Assembly (NCBI GenBank): GCA_036417435.1
Contig: CM070899.1
Location: 148,132,237 to 148,196,236 of the forward strand
Direction of reading: 5' to 3'
From: Inia geoffrensis
Taxonomy: Eukaryota; Chordata; Mammalia; Artiodactyla; Iniidae
Length of the DNA: 64,000 nt
This document shows, piece after piece, positions 53,926-64,000 of the stretch. Within the stretch, counting starts at the first letter, position 1; the number at the start of each line of letters is the position of its first letter. The translations under genes and the position numbers were made by a program. Below the pieces are notes generated by a model. The model worked only from the letters and a program-made list of their open reading frames with translations. It was not told the DNA's origin and made no database searches.

Positions 53926-54057
53926 CTCTTTCATTTTTTCTTTGTTTTCTTTCTTTCTCTACCTCTTTTCCTTCCTTTGTCCTCCCAGTCTTTCTTTTAT
54001 CATCCTAGATATAAAGCATTTTAATATTATTTTTCCCACTAAAATCATTATTTTATG

Positions 54058-54138
54058 GCATATACATTTATTTATATATGATATATGATATATAATATGT
54101 ATATGATACGTATGTATGTGTGTGTGTGTGTGTGTGTA
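54058..54138. repeat. TATATG/TG simple repeat
   Basis: Alternating TATATGATATATG units followed by (TG)n at about 54115-54138. Confidence 0.9.
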
Positions 54139-54146
54139 TTTTTTTT

Positions 54147-54257
54147 TGGCTGCACCTTGCCATATGTGGGATCTTAGTTCCCCAACCAGGGAATGAACCC
54201 GTGCCCCTGCAGTGGAAGCTTGGAGTGCTAACCACTGGACTGCCAGGGAATTCCCGT
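54147..54257 (-). mobile_element. CHR-1 type SINE, antisense
   Basis: On the minus strand it reads GGGAATTCCCTGGCAGTCC, AGTGGTTAGCACTCC (A-box part), GGGTTCATTCCCTGG (B box), then GAACTAAGATCCCACATATGG. This CHR-1 type head differs from the GGCTTCCCTGGTGG type of the younger copies. GTATGTGT-like direct repeats flank it. Confidence 0.88.
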
Positions 54258-54509
54258 ATGTGTATATATTTTTAAAGAAACCATGGAGGATTGCTTAGGG
54301 CACTTCTGGAGCAAAGTGGCAAAATCACTTCTGCCTACATTCTCTTGGTCAAAGAATATTTTAAGTCACTCTATTCTCACTATCTATATATGACTCCTCT
54401 CAGTCTATAGGAATATATTTTCCAAATTGTTCAACATACTTAGTATTTTTTAACAAAATCATTTCATGTGATCTTGTTACTTTTTATGAGTCCAGTTTCT
54501 TACTTACTG

Positions 54510-55330
54510 AAGTATATATTTTAGTAGTCCTTTCAGTGATGGTCCATGTGTGGGAAAACATATTTATTTCACCCTCATTCAAGAAAAATAAAGTTTTTTG
54601 TTTTTATTTTAGCATGTAATTCTAGTTCGGGATTTATTTTCCCTTAGCATCTTTAAGACATTCATTCTTTTTTTTTTTTTTCTGACTAGCTTTAATATTA
54701 TTATTACTTTTTAAGCATTCTAAAATTAAACTTTCAATTTGGAATAACTTTATGTTCACAGAAATGTTGCAGAGATAGCACAGAAAGTTCCTTTCACCTA
54801 GTTTCCCCTATTTTTTTGCTTAATGGGAAATCTGTTGATCTAAATGTCATTCATTTAAGGGTAATTTGTCTTTTCTCTCTCAATTTCTCTAAGATTTCTC
54901 TTTTTTTTTATTGGTGTCAACCCTGATGTATCTAATTATGGACTTTTTTTTTTCAATTTTCCTGCTTGCCAGAGTATTTCTTCAGTTTGAAGACTATCAC
55001 CTTTCAAATATTATCTTCTTGAATATTGCCTCTCTACTTCTAGATGTATTTCTTATTGTTTATTAATTCTTTATTTAACTGTGTCTTTTGTGCCATTTAA
55101 CTGTTCCATTGAGCTGTTTATTGTATCTTTTTTTTTTTTTTTTTTTACTTTTAGAGAGAACCTGTTTAATTTTCAAATTCATCTTTTCTTTATCAAAAGT
55201 ACCTTATCTTTTATATGCATCCAGAACTTATTCTAATTTCTTAATCGTTGTAAACATACTTATTCTATAATCTTTTCCAGATTGTCATAGGGTTTCAAGT
55301 TTGTGGGTGTCTGTTTCTGCTGGTTTATTT
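54510..55330 (-). mobile_element. Old HAL1/L1M ORF1-region fragment
   Basis: TTCACCCTCATTCAAGAAAAATAAAG..ATTCTAGTTCGGGA, ATCTTCTTGAATATTGCCTCTC, ATTTAACTGTTCCATTGAGCTG and GAGAACCTGTTTAATTTTC run in the antisense order of ORF1-region sequences, as in the longer copy at 57640-58500. An AACTTTATGTTCACAGAAATGTTGCAGAG piece near 54740-54810 belongs to an old L1 3'UTR. Confidence 0.5.
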
Positions 55331-55379
55331 CATATGTATAAGAGGAAGTCTCCTTCTATTACTATCTTATCTGAGAGGT

Positions 55380-58300
55380 TTTATCTTTAATGGATGTGAA
55401 TTTTGTCAAATATATTTTTTGCATAAATTTATATGGTCATATGATTTTTCTTCATTAGCTTGTAAATATAGTGGATTGCACTGATTATTTTTAAAATATT
55501 GAACCAATCTTACTTTCTTGGAGTTAACTCCTCTTGGTCAGGGTGTATAGTTCTTTTTATAGAACAGTGAATTCAATTTGCTAATAGTTTGTTATGAATG
55601 TTACATTTCTATTCATGAGAGATATTGGTCTGTAGTTATCCTGCTTTCTTTTTACTATCTTTGTCTGGCCTTAATATTAGAATAATACTTGACTTATAAC
55701 GTGAATGGAAAGTCTTCCCTCCGCTTTTATTTTCTGAAGGAGAGTGAATTGAATTGGTGTTAATTCTTCTTTAATCGCGTAGAATTCTCCAGTGAAAATA
55801 TCTGGGTCTGGAAAAACTCTTTTTCAAGATGTGTTAAACTATGAATTCAATTTCTTTACTAGCTATAGGGCTATTCAAATTATCTATAATTGTGGTAGTT
55901 TTTGCTTTTGGAGGAATTGATCCATATCATATAAATTATCAAATTTATGTGTGTAGAGTTTTTCTCTGTGTGTGGCATCACCTTATCATTTTGATACTTG
56001 CAGAGTCTATAATCTATAGTTCCTCATTTATTCCTGATATTGGTAATCAGTGCCTTTCTTCTTTTTTTTCTTTTTCAGTATAGTTAGGGGTTGGTCTTGG
56101 TATAGATCTTTTCAAACAGTCAGCTCTTCATTTCATTGATTTTCTCTGTTGTTTTTCTGTTTCAGTTACATTGGTTTCTGCCCTTTATAGTTTCCTTTCT
56201 TTTACTTGCTCTGGGATTATTTTGCTCTTATTTTTCTACTTTCTTGAGGTGTAGTTTAGATTTATGATTTCAGATTTTTCTAAGGTAAGCATTTTATTGC
56301 TATAACTTTTCCTCTCACCATGGATTTATCTGTGTGCCACAAATTTTGATATGTTATATTTCATTTTCATTAAGTTCAATGTATGTTTTTCTTTCCCTTG
56401 AAACATCTTCTTTGACCTCCTAAATTATTTAGAAGTGTTTTTATCTATTTTCCAAATGTTTGGAAATGTTCTTTTCATCTTTATGTTTTGGATCCCCAGC
56501 TTGATTCCTTTGGTCAGAGAACACAGTCTGCATTGTTTCAATTATTTTAAATTTGTTGAAGCTTGTTTATGGCTCAAGATATGGTCTGTCTTGATACATA
56601 TTTTATCAGCATTGGAAAATATTATGTATTCTGCTGTTAATGGATGGGGAGTATTCTATAAATGTCAATTCTGTGTTGTTGGTTGATGGTGTTGTTGAAC
56701 TCTTCAGTGTCTTGGCTGCTTTTCTGTCTAGTTGTTTAATCAACTATTGAGAAAGGAGTATTGAAACCTTGAATTATAATTATAGTTTTGTCTAATTCTC
56801 CTTCAGATCTATCAGTTTTTGCTTCACATAATTTGCAGTTCTGTTGTTTGATACATACATATACAAGAGTGCTATGATTTTTTGATGTATTAACATTTTT
56901 ATCATCGTATCCCTCTATGTCCCTGGTTATTACCTTTCCTCCAATTACTACTTTATCTGATATTGTTAATATAGACACTCCTGCTTTCTTTCAATTAATA
57001 TTTGCATGGTATATTTTTTCCATCTTTTGAGTTTATATTTACCATATTCATTATATTTTAAGTGAGTTATTATGAACAGTATACAGTTGGATTACATTTT
57101 TTTAATCCACTCTGACCATCTTTCTTTTAATTAGTATATATGACAATTATATAACATTTAATGTTATTGATAAGTTAGGGCTAACTCTTCCATTTTATTG
57201 TTTGTTCTCGCTCCCTTTTTTAACCTCTGTTTTGTTTTTCCTGTCTCCTTGTTAGTGGATTTGTTTTAGAATTCTATTTTTCTTTCTTTATAAGATCTTG
57301 AGTGTATCTCTATGTATATATTTTTTCATGTTGTAGGTATTACATTTTATATACATAACTTATTATAATCTACTGGTGTCACATTTTTACGAGTTCAAGC
57401 AAAGTATAGAAAACTTACCTCCCTATACATCCATTTACCTTCTCATTTATTATAAAGTTAGCTTAAATATTTACGTGAAGCACAACACACAATTGTATAA
57501 TTTTTGATTCGACTCTCAAACATAATTTTAATAATTCAAGAGGAAAAGAAAAATCTATTTCTGTATCTATATTTTTACTCTTGTTCTTTCTTCCTTTCTT
57601 ATATTTCAGCATTCCTTATTTTATTAGCTCATTTGTTTTTAGAGGATCTCCTTTAGCCATCCTTTTAAGGTAGGCCTGGTGGCAACAGATTCTGAAAATT
57701 TTACTTCCTATAAGAATGTCTTTATTTTCCCTTCATTTTTGAAGGCTGTTTTTTCTGGATTTAGAGTATTAGGTTGGTAGTTCTTCTTTTTTCAAACTTG
57801 AAGAATGGTGTTCTGTTTTATTATGGCCCCTATTGTTTTTGATGAGATCTCTGCTGCCAGTAGAATTATTTTTCCACTGTAGTGCTGTTACCCTAAAGTT
57901 TCTCTCACACCAGTTTCAAGATTTTTAATTTGTCTTTAGTTTTCAGAAGGCTTGTTATTATCTGTCTGGTTAGGTTTCCTTGGGTTTAGCTATTTGGGAT
58001 TTGCTCAGCTTATTGTATTTGTAGGTTAATGTCTTTTGCAACGTTTAAGACATTTTCAGCCATTACTTCTTTGAATACTGTTTCAGGTTCTCTTCTTTTC
58101 GGACTCTGCTGAAATGAATATCAGGTCTTTTGTTATAATCCCACAGGGTCTTGATGTTCTGTTCATTGTTTTAATCTGTTTTCACTCTGTTATTCAGACT
58201 GAATAATTTCTGTTGTTCTGTTTTCAAGTTCACTGATTCTTTCCCATGTCCCTTCCATTCTGCTGTTGAGTCCACCCATTGAATTTTTTATTTAGATTTT

Positions 58301-59503
58301 TTTTTGTATTTATTAGTTCTAAACTTTCCATTTGGCTCCTCTTTATATGTTCTGTTTCCTTGTTGAGACTTTCTGTTTCTTTGTCAAGTTTTATATTTCC
58401 GTTATTGTATTTCTCACTTCTACAGTTTCCTTTGATTCTTCTTTATACTCCTTATTTTTTGCTGAGATTTTCCATTTCTTTATTCAGACATTCAATTATT
58501 TTTGTCATGTGTGTCCATAATTAGTAGAACACTTACATGGTGTCTGCTTTCAAATCCTTCTCAGATAATTCTAACATTTGTGTCATTTTGCTGTTGGCAT
58601 CTATCAATTGTCTTGGTTCTTGGTAAAATGAGTGATTATCTATTGAAATCTGAACATTTTGGATAATATACTATGAGATATGGGTCTTATTAAAATCTTC
58701 TGTTTGAACTGGGCTCCTATGACACCACTCAGAGAGGAGAAGAAGGAATCTTGTTACTGCCACATGTGGGTGAAAGTCTAGCCTCCCTATTGGGCTCCAT
58801 TGACACCCATGGTGCTGAGGGCTCCTTGTTACTGCTGGGCATTGGTAAGTGTTTTAGCTTCCTGCTAGGCCTTCACTAGTATTGCTCTGGGTGGAAGCAG
58901 CATGGGTACCTCGTTAGTGGTCTCCACAAAAACTGGTAAGGAGTCGTCTTGTTACCAAGAGTTGTGTCTGGAAGTCCAGGCTCCCTATATGGTCCCCACT
59001 GGTATCAATGGGTAGGAGACCTCATTATTGTACATTGGAGATGAAAGTTCAGGCTCTATTCTGCCTTCCCTGATGCTTCCTTAGCATGAGGGAAAGAAGG
59101 GGATTTCGGACATCACAATTAGGTCTTATGAGAGTAAAAATCTAGGTTCACCACGCTTCTGTTGGCAAAATGAGGGTAGAACTACTGTTTTGTCTGTGGG
59201 GTTTGGTTGGAATAGAGCTATTATAATTTAAAACTTGTCTTTTTTTGTGAGGTTGCTCCTTGTCTCATCATTTGGATAAAGAGAACAAACTCTTATTAGG
59301 GACTTTTTGTCTGCACTTATTAGCAATTCCAGGCTGTCAGTTTCTCCAGCTCCAAAACTAGAGAATATGAGGCCAAAAGAAAACCCAGGGAACATACCAC
59401 CATATTGGCCATTAGGTCCCAATCTGGTCTGGCTTCTTCTCTCCATATTTCATCCACATTTCCTTATGTTTCTTTAATATATAATATCCAGGGAGAACTA
59501 TGA
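55380..59503 (-). mobile_element. Old L1M, nearly complete apart from its 3' end
   Basis: Antisense order along the + strand: RT domain of ORF2 (GTGAATTTTGTCAAATATATTTTTTGC, ATTTGCTAATAGTTTGTTATG, GATATTGGTCTGTAGTTATCC), upstream ORF2 and endonuclease region (56030-57250), then the ORF1 region (57640-58130: CATTACTTCTTTGAATACTG, GACTCTGCTGAAATGAATATCAGG) and the 5' region to about 59500 (CCACACTG-like direct motifs, GCTCCATTGACACCC). Heavy decay; no frame of interest survives. Confidence 0.7.
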
Positions 59504-59515
59504 AGAGGAAAAGGG

Positions 59516-59717
59516 GGCTTCCCTGGTGGCGCAGTGGTTGAGAGTCCACCTGCCGATGCAGGGGACACGGGTTCGTGCCCCGGTCTGGGAAGATCCCACA
59601 TGCTGCGGAGCGGCTGGGCCCGTGAGCCATGGCCGCTGAGCCTGCGCGTCTGGAGCCTGTGCTCCGCAATGGGAGAGGCCACAATAGTGAGAGGCCCGCG
59701 TACCGCGCAAAAAAAAA
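59516..59717 (+). mobile_element. CHR SINE in the old L1M
   Basis: GGCTTCCCTGGTGGCGCAGTGG start, B box ACGGGTTCGTGCCCC and a CGTACCGCGCAAAAAA tail. A perfect 12-bp target-site duplication AGAGGAAAAGGG lies at 59504-59515 and 59718-59729. Confidence 0.97.
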
Positions 59718-59857
59718 AGAGGAAAAGGGAGAAATAGTTCTGTATCTCTCCAGAAGTGGGAGTCCCTGAGTATGCATCTTGATTCTCTAACTCATCAGAA
59801 TTCCTACACATTTGGGCAAATAAGTGAGAGACATAATTAAACTATTATAAGCCTTCT

Positions 59858-60005
59858 TAATTTATAAAAATATATATGTAAATGTACATAACATATAAAC
59901 ATGTAACATATTAATATGTATAATATATAATTTAATAATATGCATTGTATATTATGTATTAATTTTATATTATATTTATATTATACTTTACATTTATTTA
60001 TAAAT
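59858..60005. repeat. AT-rich low-complexity tract
   Basis: Degenerate ATATAT/TATAAT/TTATAT sequence of about 150 bases. Confidence 0.85.
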
Positions 60006-60084
60006 ATGAATGACAAAGGAAATATTTGTTTAAAATTATTAAAATGTACTGACATGATAATTAGGGTTTAATTCATATATAAAA

Positions 60085-61060
60085 CTTCTGAATGGGAGAC
60101 CCATATGGCGGGACAGGAAGATTCTGAACCCACCTCCTCTCATGGACACACCAAATCTATAGCTATATATGGATCATTTCTCTCTGAAAAAGATTTGAAA
60201 ACTAGATGACCTGCTTCACCACAACAAAAGATTAAAGGACCACATCGAGAAGGGCAGGGAAGTTTGAGACAGGGTCTTGGCAAGAGCTCTCCCTGACCCC
60301 CAGCATGGCAACACACAATAAGGAGGGGATCTCATCAGTCCAGTGTTTCTACAGGAGGAGTGAGGGGTTGGTGCTCCACATTATGTACCCATCACCTGGG
60401 ATCTACACCAGAGACACAAGCCGTTAAAACGTCTGGCTTAGAAAACCAACAGGGCTTATGTCTAAGGGACCTATAGTGCTATAAGAATCTGAACCTTCCC
60501 TTTTAAAGGGCTCCCATATGGTCTTATCCACCCTGAGACCCAGAGAAAAAATAGCAGCTTGCAATGTGCCTAGAGTATATGAGAAAGAGACCCATTTGCT
60601 AATCTAAAAGCACGTGCTGGAGGAGCAGGGGTCAGTTGAAACTCACCCCAGAGATGGAGGTGCTGGCAGATGGCACTACTGCCCTCTCCACATACCCTGC
60701 TAGCACAGGCAGTTAAGCTTAGAAGCATCACGCTCCTGCTGCCTTGCTAAGATGGACAGGGGCAAGTGGTCATGGCACTATCCCCCACCCTGTTGAAGCC
60801 AGAGAGCACAGGCAGTTGCAACACTCTCCTTGTCCCTGGCTGGGGCTGGCACGTGAGAGTGGTCCAGGCATTCTCCCACTCCCAGCCTAACTTCAGCACG
60901 TGCACACGAGCAACACACTCTACTGCTGCATTGCTGAAACCCACAGGCGTGCACAGTCAAGACATTTTCCTGCCGCCTTTTGGAAGCCAGAGAGGGTGCC
61001 CTGCTTCCTACACCCTACAGCTGCCTTGCTAAAGCCAGTGGGTGTATGTGATTTACACAG
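60085..61060 (+). mobile_element. Isolated L1 5'UTR-like fragment
   Basis: GGGAGACCCATATGGCGGGACAGGAAG, CACCTCCTCTCATGGACACACCAAATC, CAACAAAAGATTAAAGGACCAC and AGAGACACAAGCCGTTAAAA match the 5' end of an L1M-type element. Weakly repeated modules (CTGCTGCCTTGCTAA near 60735 and AGCTGCCTTGCTAAAGCCAG near 61018) follow. There is no ORF1 or ORF2 downstream, so only the 5' portion survives. Confidence 0.6.
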
Positions 61061-61072
61061 GGAGCAGTTTAT

Positions 61073-61100
61073 TGATTGACTGATTGATTGATTGATTGAT
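61073..61100. repeat. (GATT)n microsatellite
   Basis: GATTGACTGATTGATTGATTGATTGATT. Confidence 0.95.
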
Positions 61101-61312
61101 TTCTACTATATTCTCTGCACATTCTAGATGTTCTATACAATAGTATAAATATGAATCAGACAGATGCATGGGCCTTATTTACAATATAAAACTATAAACA
61201 CTATTAAGGATCAAAGCAAATTAAATGAATATGTGAAGATTTATATTTAGGGAAGAAATTTCAATAAGAGATAGAGTTATCAAAACAGTCATTTGGTGGA
61301 AATTAAGATGAG

Positions 61313-61770
61313 CTTTTTTTTTTTTTAACATCTTTATTGGGGTATAATTGCTCTACAATGGTGTGTCAGTTTCTACTTTATAACAAAGTGAATCAGTTAT
61401 ACATATACACACGTTCACGTATTTCTTCCCTCTTGCGTCTCCCTCCCTCCCTCCCTCCCTATCCCACCCCTCCAGGCGGTCACAAAGCACCGAGCCGATA
61501 TCCCTGTGCCAAGCGGCTGCTTCCCATTAGCTATCTACCTTACGTTTGTTAGTATATATATGTCCATGCCCCTCCCTCGCCCTCTTATAGCTCACCCCTC
61601 TCCCTGCCTACATCCTCAAGCCCGTTCTCCAGTAGGTCTGTGTCTTTATTCCTGTCTTACCCCTAGGTTCTTCATAACATTTTTTTTTCTTAAATTCCAT
61701 ATATATGTGTTAACATACGATATTTGTCTTTCTCTTTCTGACTTACTTCACTCTGTATGACAGACTCGAG
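61313..61770 (-). mobile_element. 5'-truncated L1 3' end, antisense
   Basis: Poly(T) start, AACATCTTTATTGGGGTATAATTGC, the C-rich complement of the G-rich tract (CTCCCTCCCTCCCTCCCTCCC), ATTCCATATATATGTGTTAACATACG and TGACTTACTTCACTCTGTATGACAG. Same young 3'UTR class as 6015-6405 and 37724-38482. Confidence 0.92.
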
Positions 61771-62290
61771 GTCTTTTAAAATTGATCTATCTTATTTTGT
61801 TGGATGTTGAGGTGTTGGAAGATGATTTTAGATATAGGAAATTGCTTGTATGAATAAAGACTTGTAGCCTGGTACGTTTGAATGGTCGCAACAAGAACAG
61901 CCTGACAACTTGACTGTAGTAGGAAAGTTCCAAGCCTGTGAGTGACTGGAGCAGGCTCTACAGTGAAGGGAAGGGAGGGCCTTATTAGGGGAAGACCGAC
62001 CCTGTTATTTACTCCTGGACTCCTGCCAACTGGACCCTTTAAGAATGTCCCATCCACCGATACTCACATTGCATTAATAAGCAAGGGCGAGTTCTTGCAA
62101 GCTACTGAATTTGAAATGGAATAGTAAAAATTATGTTTTAGAGAAACTGTTAGCATTGCCAATTTGGATGGTTTTGTAATAGAAATTGCAGCAACCCAGG
62201 TGTGAAGCAACCTATCTCAGTTCGTGCTCACTTTTACCACCATGTTTCACCATCTTTTTCAGTATCCACAATAAAGTGGAATTAAAATTT
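61771..62290. other. Unassigned noncoding sequence
   Basis: No repeat or gene recognised. Confidence 0.5.
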
Positions 62291-62294
62291 GTTG

Positions 62295-62457
62295 ATTGCT
62301 TTTATTTCGCAGTCCATTCTGCTAGACTGCATCCATGTGTTTTCTCATTTGGTATTCACAACCTCACAACAACTCTTGAGATATTATTATTGTCATTATG
62401 TGAGGTGAAGGGGATATTCCAAGGTCCCCTGGTCAGGATTAAAACTCAGGCTCTTGA
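62295..62457 (+). mobile_element. MIR SINE
   Basis: GCATCCATGTGTTTTCTCATTTGGTATTCACAACCTCACAACAACTCTTGAGATATTATTATTG and GAAGGGGATATTCCAAGG match forward MIR. The (TTGACATTGTACAG) end leads directly into the minisatellite. Confidence 0.75.
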
Positions 62458-62594
62458 CATTGTACAGCATGGTCACCTCAGTACCACCATGGTGACAGCG
62501 GACATTGTACAGCATGGTCACCTCAGTACCTACCATAGTGACAGCGGACATTGTACAGCATGGTCACCTCAGTACCTACCATGGTGACAGCGGA
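62458..62594. repeat. Minisatellite, three copies of a 45/46-bp unit
   Basis: Units 62458-62502 (45 bp), 62503-62548 and 62549-62594 (46 bp each). Each starts CATTGTACAGCATGGTCACC and ends GTGACAGCGGA. Differences are one base deleted in unit 1 and one G-to-A in unit 2. Each unit contains an internal inverted repeat GGTCACC..GGTGAC (changed to AGTGAC in unit 2). Array similarity is very high, so the copies are recent. Confidence 0.96.
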
Positions 62595-63784
62595 GTCAAA
62601 GGCACTTGGTCTTGCTGACTTGAGCTTGTGTTATGACTGGGCAGCTCTTACCTTCCTTTATTCAACTGCTTTATCACCCACCATTCAGCCTGTAAAATAT
62701 ATCAATTTAATGCTATGGTGCTGTGGAATCACAATTCATATTTCTTCTCCTTCCTTTCCATTCATGCTATGTCCCACCAGACCTGCAGCTTAGGGTACTG
62801 AGAGCCTGAAGAGCATGGAGCAGCTCGTAACCGTTAGTGGACAATTAAGAAACTGGCCTCTGATTCATGTCCCAAGCTAAAACGTAACCACGCTGCTGAA
62901 TACCCATTTTCATTGTTTATGGCGAGGCAGGTGGATGAACAGCTCTGCCTGATTTGTGAAGTGCTTGCCTTCAATGAATCACAGAGTAGAAACCCAGCAC
63001 GCTGCTAATCCTAATTGGTTAAGTCCTAAGTAGGGAGTGATTAGGAAGTCTTCAGGAAAGAAGGCACCTCATGCAAATGAGGAAGATATACAGTTCCTTG
63101 GGAGGAAATTTCCCCTGCTCACAATATATGGTCCAGGTTTGATGTTCATTCCTGCTGCCCCCTTTTGTCTCTCATTGGTCAACCCCTGTGATCTTCCACT
63201 TGTGAATAAACTGGAGGGAGGTAGGGGAGACGATGAGGGAGTACAAACATGGTAGAAAGAGTACTATTTTCCCTCTTACTCTCTCCGTTCATGTCCACCT
63301 GGATTAATTTTTTAAATTAATAAAGCATTCACCATGGTGAAGGGGAACTATGTAATATGACTTACTGTGCTGTTAGAGTGGGAAACATTAGGGATTTTGA
63401 ATCTTACCTACCTGAATTCCATCCCCACTCTTTCCTGGGCATAACTGACATGACATTCTCAGTCAATGACAGCCATCTCTGATTTTTCACTTTGAGCTTA
63501 AAGGACCCTGACAGTGTTAAATATATGAGGCTGTCCCTATCCTGTGATTGGAAATCTTCCAGTGGACCTAGAAATGCGGACTCTGCCGCCCAAGGAAGAA
63601 GGGAGCCCACAGATTTTACAGATTTTCTTCCCCCATCTCGAGGTAGTGGTTGAGAACACAGGGTGCTATGTATGCAACACGTTGAAAGGAACAGGGACTC
63701 TTGAGATTAAAACTCAGTGAAGATAACCTCCCCCCTCCTTTTCCAACCGATTGTAAATGTTCCTTTCTTTGGGTAACTTCTTTT
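62595..63784. other. Unassigned sequence upstream of the possible exon
   Basis: About 1.2 kb without named repeats. It contains an octamer site inside a palindrome (CCTCATGCAAATGAGG, 63067-63082) and TAATCC-type motifs near 63006 (GCTAATCCTAATTGG). Two minus frames near 63404-63810 have no support. Confidence 0.5.
63067..63082. promoter_or_regulatory. Octamer (ATGCAAAT) within a palindrome
   Basis: CCTCATGCAAATGAGG reads as the inverted repeat CCTCAT/ATGAGG around GCAA, with a perfect POU-factor octamer ATGCAAAT at 63071-63078. Occupancy is not known. Confidence 0.45.
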
Positions 63785-63892
63785 CTATTCTCCCCCTCCT
63801 TTCTCTTCACCTCCTTGTTTCTACTTCCCTTCTCCCCCTTCTCCCCCCTTTTTCCTTCCCTCCTTCCCTCTCTTTCCTTTCTTCTCCATGTT
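63785..63892. repeat. Polypyrimidine tract
   Basis: Almost pure C/T for about 100 bases (CTCCCCCTTCTCCCCCCTTTTT and similar). Part of it may act as the splice polypyrimidine tract for the exon candidate. Confidence 0.9.
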
Positions 63893-63911
63893 TTCTGGGA
63901 ACTCGTGGCAG

Positions 63912-64000
63912 ATGTAGCAGCAACAGCAGCATCACTTCAGAACTGGATGATGAGCCTCCCTGCCTGGAGGAGATTGACTATGGTACCGACAGCAGCTCGG
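63912..64000 (+). CDS. Possible coding exon, partial, runs off the window edge
   Basis: After AG at 63722 no AG occurs until 63910-63911 (CTCGTGGCAG), with a long polypyrimidine tract in between. That is a strong AG-exclusion zone and acceptor context. From 63913 one frame encodes 29 codons without a stop. It begins CSSNSSITSELDDEPP, is followed by CLEEIDYGTDSSS, and is very rich in acidic and serine residues, as in disordered regions of regulatory proteins. A second frame, VAATAASLQNWMMSL.., is also open but less typical. I could not assign it to a known gene. The 5' splice site lies outside the window. Confidence 0.45.

Noticed and set aside
59412..59811. Several minus frames of 70-121 codons
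   Set aside because: All fall on the antisense of the CHR SINE at 59516-59717.
62458..62594. CRISPR-like array
   Set aside because: The repeats abut with no unique spacers, and the host is a mammal; it is a minisatellite.
1..64000. A new defence, biosynthetic or other multi-gene system
   Set aside because: No gene cluster of any kind is present. The window is repeat-dominated mammalian noncoding DNA, so no such system is claimed.

Overview
This window is mammalian nuclear DNA and almost certainly cetacean (whale, dolphin or porpoise). The strongest evidence is a set of CHR-type, tRNA-derived SINEs that start GGCTTCCCTGGTGGCGCAG and carry pol III A and B boxes. CHR SINEs are a cetacean (and partly hippo/ruminant) family. 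LINE-1 copies of the cetartiodactyl type and ancient MIR, L2, MER20 and HAL1/L1M relics complete the picture. The species and chromosome cannot be read from the sequence.

No complete protein-coding gene is visible. The window reads as intergenic or deep-intronic sequence. Two short + strand segments could be exons. One near 2958-3092 is a possible terminal exon, with a branch point, an acceptor, 44 codons, a stop and a poly(A) signal. The other, 63912-64000, runs off the right edge behind a long AG-free polypyrimidine tract. Neither was recognised as a known gene.

Layout: 1-9 kb holds a HAL1/L1M relic, MIRs, a MER20 pair split by a short L1, and a possible conserved noncoding block. 9.5-14.9 kb is dense in MIR and L2, with two CHR SINEs in opposite orientation inside one L2. 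14.9-17.2 kb is a rearranged (twin-primed) L1 ORF2 fragment carrying a CHR SINE. 17-37 kb is mostly old unique sequence with MIR/L2, two L1 3' ends, small tandem duplications, a G-quadruplex motif and GT- and AT-rich simple repeats. 37.7-45.2 kb holds a truncated L1 and then a full-length but dead L1 (5'UTR, ORF1, ORF2, 3'UTR, target-site duplication) with a CHR SINE in ORF1. 47.1-51 kb holds a twin-primed minus-strand L1 with a nested long CHR SINE, and two further L1 3' ends. 53.6-59.7 kb is mainly one old minus-strand L1M/HAL1 block. 60-64 kb holds an isolated L1 5'UTR, a young minus-strand L1 3' end, a three-copy minisatellite and the possible exon.

There is no operon-like or pathway-like organisation. 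What the sequence records is a history of nested retrotransposition, datable in order from target-site duplications. Repeat names were assigned by recognising consensus features by eye, so boundaries are approximate (usually within 10-30 bases) unless a target-site duplication fixes them.
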